5,157 nucleotides of DNA from Verrucomicrobiales bacterium (GTDB lineage: Bacteria; Verrucomicrobiota; Verrucomicrobiia; Limisphaerales; UBA1096): assembly GCA_011523195.1 (NCBI GenBank), contig WTHH01000195.1:1-5157 (forward strand), read 5' to 3'. Positions 1 to 5,157 of the stretch are shown here, piece after piece; within the stretch, counting starts at the first letter, position 1; the number at the start of each line of letters is the position of its first letter. A model generated the notes under the pieces. It worked only from the letters and a program-made list of their open reading frames with translations. It searched no databases and was not told where the DNA came from. Both the position numbers and the translations under genes were made by a program.

Positions 1-1141
1 GTGCCATGGCCTCGAGTTGCAGGACGCCCGGCATGATGGGGTGTCCGGGAAAATGGCCCTGAAAAAACGGCTCGTTGATGGTGACGTTTTTCTCCGCGGT
101 GATCTGGTTGCCTTCCATCCGCGTGACGCGATCCACCATGAGGAATGGATAGCGGTGTGGCAGGATTTGCATGATCTGCTCGGAGTCCAGTGGGGTCGTC
201 GATTCGTCGCTCACTTGGGTTTTGGTTTGGGATTGGGTTTCGGCTGCCGCAACAACCGGTTTTACGGGCTTGTCGCCCGGAGGGGAAAAACTTTGTTTGG
301 CCACCATCGGCTGGCGTGCCTTTTGCAGGATACACCTGGCCAGAGCGCAGTTGGCGGCATGCCCCGGCTTGACGGCCACGATGTGTCCGCGCAACGGCGC
401 CCCGACCAGGCTGAGGTCGCCGATGATGTCGAGGATCTTGTGACGCACGAACTCCTCGCGGTAACGCATCGGCTCGGTCGTTAACACGGCGTCTTCACGG
501 ATGACGATGGCGTTCTCGAGGCTGCCACCGCGGATTAGACCGTTCTTGATCAGAAACTCGATCTCCTCGTAGAAGCAAAAAGTCCGCGCGTGGGCGATCT
601 CGCGCTCCCAGGTCTCGGGCGTCAGTTCGACGCTGAAGAACTGGGTGAAGCGGCCGCCCTTGTCGGAGCTGGTACAGGTAATCTTGAAGCCGTCGAACGG
701 GAAGGCGTTCATCACCGTCTCGCCGTGCGTGTACTCGATCGGCTCGGTGATAGTGATCGGCTCGATTTTCTCCGCCTGTGTCTCGATGCCGGCCTCGTTG
801 ATCATCCGGCAAAACTGCCGGGAGCTGCCGTCGGCAATGGGCGGTTCGTTGGCATCGACCTCAACGATGGCGTTGGTGACGCCCAACCCGGACAGCGACG
901 CGAGGACATGCTCCACCGTCTGCACCTTGGCTTTGCCTCGGGAGAGGGTTGTGGAACGGGCCGTCTCGGAAACATGCTCGACTTGGGCCGGGATCTCCGC
1001 GCGACTGTCGAGATCGACGCGGCGAAAGAGGATCCCGGTGTTGGGCGGCGCGGGCAACAGGGTCATGGAGACCTTGTTTCCGCTGTGCAGGCCGATGCCG
1101 GAAAAATCCGCCGGCCTGGCCAGTGTCTGCTGCTGCAACAC
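1..1141 (-). CDS. lpxC-fabZ: Bifunctional LpxC deacetylase / FabZ dehydratase fusion, C-terminus cut by window edge
   Basis: The N-terminal part is UDP-3-O-acyl-N-acetylglucosamine deacetylase, the committed zinc-dependent step of lipid A synthesis; the C-terminal part is (3R)-hydroxyacyl-ACP dehydratase of fatty acid synthesis. Both act in the cytoplasm. 380 codons are visible. LpxC spans about residues 1-275: FSGIGLHSGN near the start, TVEH (catalytic E77, zinc ligand H78), HKILDIIGD (zinc ligands H234, D238) and KPGHAAN (catalytic H261), so all key residues are present. A Thr/Gln/Pro/Lys/Val-rich linker covers about 276-318. FabZ begins near 322 (ILPHRYPFLMVDRV) and keeps catalytic H363 in GHFPGHP and E377 in LEAMA, where the window ends; about 80 more residues are expected. 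No ATG fits. A GTG at 1141 gives a family-like N-terminus; TTG at 1138 or an upstream TTG are alternatives. No Shine-Dalgarno is visible. The gene lies 39 bases after the cytochrome stop, in the same frame. Identification is firm; the exact start is not. Confidence 0.96.
   Translation of the reverse strand, partial: MLQQQTLARPADFSGIGLHSGNKVSMTLLPAPPNTGILFRRVDLDSRAEIPAQVEHVSETARSTTLSRGKAKVQTVEHVLASLSGLGVTNAIVEVDANEPPIADGSSRQFCRMINEAGIETQAEKIEPITITEPIEYTHGETVMNAFPFDGFKITCTSSDKGGRFTQFFSVELTPETWEREIAHARTFCFYEEIEFLIKNGLIRGGSLENAIVIREDAVLTTEPMRYREEFVRHKILDIIGDLSLVGAPLRGHIVAVKPGHAANCALARCILQKARQPMVAKQSFSPPGDKPVKPVVAAAETQSQTKTQVSDESTTPLDSEQIMQILPHRYPFLMVDRVTRMEGNQITAEKNVTINEPFFQGHFPGHPIMPGVLQLEAMA
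188..316 (-). other. Low-complexity LpxC-FabZ interdomain linker
   Basis: This segment encodes residues of about 276-318 of the fusion protein, rich in Pro, Lys, Val, Ala, Thr and Gln with no recognisable fold, ending just before the first conserved FabZ motif. On the plus strand, positions 215-240 are a near-repeat of TTGGGTTT units. The coding product of that repeat is an alternating Thr/Gln/Ser stretch. It most likely acts as a flexible tether between the two enzymes. Confidence 0.7.
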
Positions 1142-1148
1142 GGCGCGT

Positions 1149-1178
1149 ATTAAACAACGCCCCGGCAACCGTTGGCAA
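1149..1178 (-). promoter_or_regulatory. Candidate sigma70-like promoter for lpxC-fabZ
   Basis: Read on the minus strand, TTGCCA (1178-1173, five of six matches to TTGACA) is followed after 18 bases by TTTAAT (1154-1149, five of six matches to TATAAT). It fills the short gap between the cytochrome stop and the lpxC start. The -10 box ends only 7 bases before the proposed GTG, so transcription would begin at or next to the start codon, giving a leaderless message. This is a pattern match only; readthrough from the cytochrome gene is also possible. Confidence 0.4.
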
Positions 1179-1180
1179 GG

Positions 1181-3991
1181 TCAACGCCCTCCGGCGGCGG
1201 GGCTTTCCTCCTCCATGGTGATGTCGAGGCCGGGTGCCCCCTTGCGCTGCAGCTTGTAGATCGTGATCGCCTGCGCGGCGTTATCCGCCGCCGGATTGGA
1301 CCGGCGCGCCGCCGCAACCGCCTTGTCACGGGCGTTGTCGTCCGGCCGGTATTTCTCGTGCAACCGCCGATGCGCTGCCGCCTTTTCCTCGTCGCCCAGT
1401 TGCGAGTGGATGAGCGAAAGATTGTAGTGCGCGGTCAGGTTTTCGGAATCGTAAAACAGTGCCTGTTCGAAACGCTTGATCGCGCGATCGAGGAATTCAT
1501 TGCGCTTGGCCTCATTGGCGCGCTCCATCTTGGCGCGTTCAAACAGCGTCTGGCCAAGCTCGTTGAGCGCGACGTAGTCCTGTGAAAAATCGAACCCGCG
1601 ATCGATCATCTCCTGCGAACGGTCATCGACGATGCCCCGGAAATTCTCGATCGCCTCGTCGAGGAAACCGTTCTGCTTGTTCACCACGCCGTTAAACCAG
1701 GCGACCGTCCACGGCGGCGCCGGTGGGTCGGCCTCGACTGCCCGGCCAAGCGCCTCGACCGCCTCCTCAAGCCGGCCTTCCTTGACGTATACCCGTGCGA
1801 GATTGAGCGGGCCGTCTGCCCGGCCAAGCGACTCGACCTGCTTGAATGCCGCCTCGGCCTGAATCAGTTCGCCCTTCTCGCTGCCCTTGTTGCCCTTGAG
1901 CAACAGGCCGATGCCGTAGTCGTTCCAGCGCTGCCACTCCGGCTTAGCCGGCGCTTGGCCAACCGCTGTCTCACCATCGACCGGGAAGGTCACCGTGTCG
2001 CTCGACATCACGACGATTGGCAGGTCGTTCTCATCCTTGTCCGGGTAAACGTACTTCATGTACTTGGCGTCGAATTTTCGGTACTGGAGTTTCACCGAGA
2101 CGTCGATCTCGCCCTTGGCATCCTCCGGCACCTTAAAACGATAATGCACCACCTGCCCCGTGCCGGGCGGCATTTGATTGTTGTAAAGCGGAGTGAAAAT
2201 ATCCTGCGCGTTCCGGCGGTCGATCCGGTTGCCGTCCTTGTCGAGCATGTACACGTTTAGAAAATGCGACCACGGGTCAACCTCTTTGCCCTCATCCAGA
2301 CCACCACTGCGGCCGATGGTCTTGCCTTCGTTCTCCAGCGCAACATCGATCCAGATTTCGTTGGAATCCGCCGTGCCCTGCGAGAACAGGTGACCGACCC
2401 GCATCGTGCGCACGACGACCTCGAGCAGGTACTCTCTGCCCGGCTCGAGGCTCGGAATGCTTGGCCGGATCGGTGCGATCAATTTGCCGTCCACTTCGCC
2501 GTCCTCCTTCACGCCGAAGATGTCCACCACCACCGAGCCTTTCAAAAACTCCTCATGCACCTTCACGATGTCCGGCTCATTTCGAAGGTGGGCGATGCCG
2601 GTGTTGGCACCAGGGAACAGATGATCATGAATCTTAAGCCCCTTGTCCTTACCGGCGAAAAAGTCTGCCCCAAATTCCTCTGAATCCTTGAGCGGCATGT
2701 GGCACTTGTTGCAGTTGTCGACAGCCTTGGGCGGGTAATAAAAACTGCGAGCACCGTGGCCGGACACTCCGCTGAGGTGGTAGTTGTCGTAATGATTCTG
2801 CCCCCGCAGCCACTCCTTGTAGTGGTTAAGCTCAAAAGGAATGCTCACCTTGTGGCAAGTGGAGCAAAAATCCGGTTTCTTGTGCAACGGTTTGAGAAAG
2901 GTCTTTTTGTGAAAATCCGGTTTGGCCTTGACCATCTGGCGATTGATGAACCGGAGCAATGCGTTGTCGCTCTTAGCAAACGGGTAGTGCACCGGTTCCT
3001 CGATGGTGTAGTCGGCGTTACCCTTGGTGGAGTTCACTTTCGTGATCGCATGGCAGACCGTGCAGGTGATGCCGGCATGCGCGGTCGGGTGATTGCGTGT
3101 GTCAAACTTGGGATCATCAAAAGCTCCACTGAAAAACGGTACTGGATCGTGGCAACCTGCACACCAGCGCGACGCCTTCACGTTGCCATCACGTTCAAGC
3201 ATTTTGTTCCGCGTTTCAGTAATACTAAAATGATAAGGCTCATTGTTAAATGAGCTGAAATGGCGAACACTATGGAACCAGCGCTTATAAACATCCGAGT
3301 GACATTCCTGGCAATACTTGTCCATCATCAGTGTCTCCGCCGGGATGAATTTGCCGGATGCTGTTCTTGCAAGCGACGGTTCAAAATATTTTACGCCCTC
3401 CTTCGGCCCAACGACGTTCCACTTGCGCGGGTCCTGCGCGTGCAGCGCCACCATGACCACCACCACCACGCCAACGACCGCCGCCCAGCTGACTCCGGCT
3501 TTCCACTTGATTTTTGGGCCAGCCAAGCGATGCAGGATGTACAGCCAAACCGCGAGGAACGGCGTAATCACGTGTGCCCAGTACATCACCGAGCGCAGTT
3601 CCGGGTTCTTGATCTCGAACCCATCCACCCGCATCAGTGCCAGTCCGCTGCACAACAGAATCAGGCTGATGGCAAACAGTGCGTACCCCACCGAGGCCGC
3701 GCGTTTGTTCGGCCGGTTCCATGCGTTTTTGATATGGAAGATGCCGAAGAAAATGACCGGCAACAAAATCAGCAGCCCCAGCACGAGGTGGCCGAGGAAC
3801 ATGAACTGGTAAAAGTAATTCTGATACGTCTCACCCCGGAACCATTCCAAAAACGTGATACTGGAAAGGTAGGCGGAGTTGGCGCCAAGCAGCGCGAACA
3901 GGACGAATACACTGAATAACAGAATGCGAAGTCGCGGCCCAACGGCGCGGACGTACTTTTTCTTTCGAGGGAAGGTTTCCTCGGATGGCAT
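1181..3991 (-). CDS. Membrane-anchored pentahaem c-type cytochrome with predicted b-haem helices and TPR repeats
   Basis: A 936-residue probable electron-transfer protein, not matched to a named enzyme. Five hydrophobic helices lie near residues 22-44, 63-85, 101-121, 134-156 and 167-185. Lys/Arg-rich cytoplasmic segments (N-terminus, 88-97, 159-164) put the rest in the periplasm, where haem c is attached. Five CxxCH sites follow: C227-H231, C277-H281, C310-H314, C376-H380 and C427-H431 (the last as CHMP). The spacing and surrounding residues resemble cytochrome c554-like multihaem proteins (Pfam Cytochrome_C554 family, by eye). Residues 480-670 look beta-rich and contain VGHLFSQGTADSNEIW (532-547). 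TPR-like helices fill about 685-880, followed by a charged Ala-rich tail. H68/H140 and H86/H154 could bind two b haems. The ATG is the only usable start: an in-frame TAG lies seven codons upstream. No Shine-Dalgarno is seen. Cofactor content and domain order are well supported; the physiological partner is unknown. Confidence 0.9.
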   Translation of the reverse strand: MPSEETFPRKKKYVRAVGPRLRILLFSVFVLFALLGANSAYLSSITFLEWFRGETYQNYFYQFMFLGHLVLGLLILLPVIFFGIFHIKNAWNRPNKRAASVGYALFAISLILLCSGLALMRVDGFEIKNPELRSVMYWAHVITPFLAVWLYILHRLAGPKIKWKAGVSWAAVVGVVVVVMVALHAQDPRKWNVVGPKEGVKYFEPSLARTASGKFIPAETLMMDKYCQECHSDVYKRWFHSVRHFSSFNNEPYHFSITETRNKMLERDGNVKASRWCAGCHDPVPFFSGAFDDPKFDTRNHPTAHAGITCTVCHAITKVNSTKGNADYTIEEPVHYPFAKSDNALLRFINRQMVKAKPDFHKKTFLKPLHKKPDFCSTCHKVSIPFELNHYKEWLRGQNHYDNYHLSGVSGHGARSFYYPPKAVDNCNKCHMPLKDSEEFGADFFAGKDKGLKIHDHLFPGANTGIAHLRNEPDIVKVHEEFLKGSVVVDIFGVKEDGEVDGKLIAPIRPSIPSLEPGREYLLEVVVRTMRVGHLFSQGTADSNEIWIDVALENEGKTIGRSGGLDEGKEVDPWSHFLNVYMLDKDGNRIDRRNAQDIFTPLYNNQMPPGTGQVVHYRFKVPEDAKGEIDVSVKLQYRKFDAKYMKYVYPDKDENDLPIVVMSSDTVTFPVDGETAVGQAPAKPEWQRWNDYGIGLLLKGNKGSEKGELIQAEAAFKQVESLGRADGPLNLARVYVKEGRLEEAVEALGRAVEADPPAPPWTVAWFNGVVNKQNGFLDEAIENFRGIVDDRSQEMIDRGFDFSQDYVALNELGQTLFERAKMERANEAKRNEFLDRAIKRFEQALFYDSENLTAHYNLSLIHSQLGDEEKAAAHRRLHEKYRPDDNARDKAVAAARRSNPAADNAAQAITIYKLQRKGAPGLDITMEEESPAAGGR

Positions 3992-4004
3992 GTGTTGCGG
4001 GTGG

Positions 4005-4018
4005 AACGCGCTAACGCG
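4005..4018. repeat. Small inverted repeat in the cytochrome leader
   Basis: ACGCG and CGCGT are separated by four bases, 14 bases upstream of the cytochrome ATG and downstream of the candidate promoter. It could form a small hairpin in the 5' leader or be half-sites for a regulator. Arms of five bases can occur by chance in GC-rich DNA, so a function is not established. Confidence 0.3.
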
Positions 4019-4028
4019 TAAAGGCGAA

Positions 4029-4057
4029 CCTATACTCCGCTCGCCGAGTCATTGCAA
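4029..4057 (-). promoter_or_regulatory. Candidate sigma70-like promoter for the cytochrome gene
   Basis: On the minus strand TTGCAA (4057-4052) and TATAGG (4034-4029) are separated by exactly 17 bases, each matching four of six consensus positions. Initiation would fall near 4022, leaving a leader of about 30 bases before the ATG at 3991. The position, in the only sizeable gap of the window and after a palindrome that may end the upstream transcript, supports independent expression of the cytochrome. Confidence 0.5.
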
Positions 4058-4067
4058 CCCCGGCCTA

Positions 4068-4083
4068 GCGCTTGGCCAAGCGC
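4068..4083. repeat. Perfect 16-bp palindrome after the ABC ATPase stop codon
   Basis: GCGCTTGGCCAAGCGC equals its own reverse complement and begins one base after the ABC gene stop. As RNA it can fold into a six-pair stem with a GGCC loop. No T-run follows in the direction of transcription, so it is not a standard intrinsic terminator. It could be a 3'-end hairpin, a weak or factor-assisted terminator, or a dimeric protein binding site just upstream of the cytochrome -35 box. Confidence 0.6.
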
Positions 4084-4084
4084 A

Positions 4085-4897
4085 TCACGAGGCACGGCCG
4101 CCGCTTGGCTTCAACTCCAGCCGGTGGCGGCCTGCGCTCTTCCGCAACTGCACATCCGCCCGGAAGGTGTCCGCCATGAGCCGGCTCGTGAGCATTTTCT
4201 GCTTCGGCCCGCTGTCGAGCACCCGGCCGTCTCGAAGTAGCAGTGCATGGGAATAAACCGGTGTGATCTCCTCGACGTGATGCGTCACCAGAATCAGCGT
4301 CGGCGCGTTTTTCACTTGGCCAAGCTCGTCGATGAATTTCAAAAAGTTTTCGCGCGCCGCCGGATCCAACCCGGCGCACGGCTCGTCGAGCAGCAGCACC
4401 TCCGGCTTGGCCATAAGTGCGCGGCCGATTAACACACGCTGGCGTTCCCCCTGCGACAACACCGCCCACGGTCGATCTGCCAGATGCCCGCAGCGGATGC
4501 GCCTCAGTACCTTGCGCGCTTCCGCACAGTCAGCCGGCTTGGGCCGACCCCACAGGTCGATCATCGCGTACTTGCCGGTGATCACCGAGATCAGCGCCGA
4601 CTCGTCGTCGGCCATCATCTGCCGCAGGCTCGAGCTGACCAATCCGATTTTCCGTCGCAACGTCGGCCAGTGCGCCTCGCCGTATCGCTCGCCCAACAGA
4701 TCGATTTCCCCTTTGGTTGGCGCAAAGTAGCCGGTCAACGCGCTGAGCAACGTGGTTTTGCCGGAGCCGTTCCCTCCCAGCACCACCCAGTGCTCACCTC
4801 GATTCACGCGCCAGTTGATGTTTCGGAGGATGGTTGTCTCGTCCCGCCGGATGGTTAGATTCGACAGTTCGATGACTGGGGCGTCCGGCTTCGGCAT
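4085..4897 (-). CDS. Stand-alone ABC transporter ATP-binding protein (YlmA/ModF-like)
   Basis: A 270-residue single nucleotide-binding domain that hydrolyses ATP to drive transport or a related process; the substrate is unknown. In order: Walker A GGNGSGKTT (41-49), signature LSQGERQR (147-154), Walker B VLLLDEP (167-173), D-loop AGLD (175-178) and switch histidine in THH (205-207). The Q-loop region reads IGLVSSSL (84-91) without the usual glutamine at the standard place, with Q93 close by. The phrases HWVVLGGNGSGKTT and a Glu-Glu-Ile-Thr-Pro stretch after the switch histidine recall YlmA/ModF-type ATPases (by eye). There are no membrane helices and no permease next to it in the window. The start ATG lies 6 bases after the stop of the DUF3050-type gene, suggesting one transcript; GGGAG ten bases upstream may serve as ribosome binding site. 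ABC ATPase is certain, the subfamily tentative. Confidence 0.95.
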   Translation of the reverse strand: MPKPDAPVIELSNLTIRRDETTILRNINWRVNRGEHWVVLGGNGSGKTTLLSALTGYFAPTKGEIDLLGERYGEAHWPTLRRKIGLVSSSLRQMMADDESALISVITGKYAMIDLWGRPKPADCAEARKVLRRIRCGHLADRPWAVLSQGERQRVLIGRALMAKPEVLLLDEPCAGLDPAARENFLKFIDELGQVKNAPTLILVTHHVEEITPVYSHALLLRDGRVLDSGPKQKMLTSRLMADTFRADVQLRKSAGRHRLELKPSGGRAS

Positions 4898-4903
4898 GAC
4901 GGG

Positions 4904-5157
4904 TCAGCTCCCTGAGATGGCGTCGTTCACGCCGTCCCAAAAGTCGATGCGCGCCTGCAACGCCGCTGCTGCCGTGGCCAGTGTTTCCTCCTCGCGCCGG
5001 GCATCGCCGTCGCACTGGCGGTGCAGCATCCGGAGGGCCATTGGCCCGTGCGATTCCTCGTCGAGATGCGTGTGGCGGGTGAGGTAATAATGAAACGTCG
5101 GCGCGTCTGCCTCGGTGATTTTCATCTCGGACAGCAGCGCCTTGAACATTCCCGGCA
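4904..5157 (-). CDS. DUF3050-family protein, C-terminal fragment (N-terminus beyond window)
   Basis: About 84 C-terminal residues are visible and the frame stays open to the window edge, so the ATG at 5149 is likely an internal methionine. Counting from it, FHYYLTRHTHLDEESHGPMA (residues 19-38) and a closing ARIDFWDGVNDAI (66-78) match my recollection of the DUF3050 family pattern, in which a histidine/acid-rich helix is followed by HGP and the protein ends near a WDGI-like motif. DUF3050 proteins are thought to adopt an all-helical haem-oxygenase-like fold of about 230-260 residues; no reaction is established to my knowledge. H26, H28, D30 and H34 could bind metal. The next gene, the ABC ATPase, starts 6 bases after this stop, indicating co-transcription. 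Family assignment is by eye from a fragment and is therefore moderate. Confidence 0.75.
   Translation of the reverse strand, partial: PGMFKALLSEMKITEADAPTFHYYLTRHTHLDEESHGPMALRMLHRQCDGDARREEETLATAAAALQARIDFWDGVNDAISGS
4908..4912 (-). promoter_or_regulatory. Possible ribosome binding site of the ABC ATPase gene
   Basis: On the minus strand GGGAG (within CAGGGAG) lies ten bases before the ATG at 4897, inside the last codons of the upstream gene. It is the only purine-rich Shine-Dalgarno-like site before any of the complete or 5'-visible starts in this window; the cytochrome and lpxC starts have none. The spacing is slightly long. Confidence 0.4.

Noticed and set aside
1142..1180. Possible terminator hairpin (CAACG ... 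CGTTG then TTT) between cytochrome and lpxC
   Set aside because: The stem is only five pairs with a ten-base loop and three T residues; it overlaps the better promoter match and is too weak to call.
1139..1183. Stop-codon readthrough joining the cytochrome and LpxC, which share a frame
   Set aside because: Only 13 sense codons separate the TGA from the LpxC start, but one protein is periplasmic and the other cytoplasmic, so a fused product makes no biological sense and nothing suggests recoding.
590..1259. Plus-strand open frames of 187 and 204 codons opposite lpxC
   Set aside because: They overlap LpxC coding sequence with all catalytic motifs intact, show no recognisable domain and run through the intergenic gap; they are shadows.
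2560..3400. Lower GC content across the haem-binding part of the cytochrome gene, as a sign of transfer
   Set aside because: The segment encodes many Lys, Asn, Phe, Tyr and His residues, which explains the shift; the frame and domain order are continuous with both flanks.
3455..3490. Repeated ACC/CAC units resembling a short tandem repeat
   Set aside because: They encode the Val-rich fifth membrane helix of the cytochrome and reflect repeated valine codons.
1955..3919. Long plus-strand open frames opposite the cytochrome gene (including ones of 184 and 219 codons)
   Set aside because: They lie in the frame exactly antisense to the cytochrome codons, which stays open because TTA, CTA and TCA codons are rare in GC-rich genes. 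The products are His/Arg/Val-rich with no known domain, while the minus-strand protein has clear haem motifs.
4247..5087. Plus-strand open frames opposite the ABC ATPase and DUF3050-like genes
   Set aside because: The minus-strand proteins contain the full set of ABC motifs and a family-like pattern; the plus-strand products are low-complexity Arg/Ser/Pro-rich sequences.

Overview
This is a GC-rich window with all four recognisable genes on the minus strand, so transcription runs from high to low coordinates. It suggests a Gram-negative, LPS-making bacterium with a respiratory chain rich in c-type cytochromes. The fused LpxC-FabZ protein and the membrane-anchored multihaem cytochrome carrying TPR repeats fit the PVC group (a Verrucomicrobia/Limisphaerales-like lineage), although the LpxC-FabZ fusion also occurs in Bacteroidetes/Chlorobi. 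The taxonomic call is inference from gene content; no marker gene is present.

Layout in transcription order. (1) 5157-4904: the C-terminal part of a DUF3050-type protein (haem-oxygenase-like helical fold expected), cut by the window edge. (2) 4897-4085: a complete stand-alone ABC ATPase of the YlmA/ModF-like type, starting 6 bases after the DUF3050 stop and so probably co-transcribed with it. (3) A 93-base gap holding a perfect 16-bp palindrome right after the ABC stop, a sigma70-like promoter and a small inverted repeat. (4) 3991-1181: a 936-residue protein with five predicted membrane helices, five CxxCH haem c sites, a beta-rich middle region and a C-terminal TPR array. (5) A 39-base gap with a promoter-like pair. 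(6) 1141-1: LpxC fused to FabZ, cut within the FabZ domain by the window start.

The genes fall into three jobs: an unknown DUF3050/ABC pair; an electron-transfer protein that by topology could carry electrons from the quinone pool through two b haems to a periplasmic chain of five c haems; and the committed step of lipid A synthesis joined to the hydroxyacyl-ACP dehydratase that competes for the same acyl-ACP pool. The most interesting item is the cytochrome: four histidines sit in two membrane helices in the geometry expected of a di-haem cytochrome b, all in one chain with the pentahaem c domain and the TPRs. No RNA genes, mobile elements or CRISPR arrays were seen. The plus strand holds only shadow reading frames, and apart from the gaps described there is no stretch over 100 bases without a gene.
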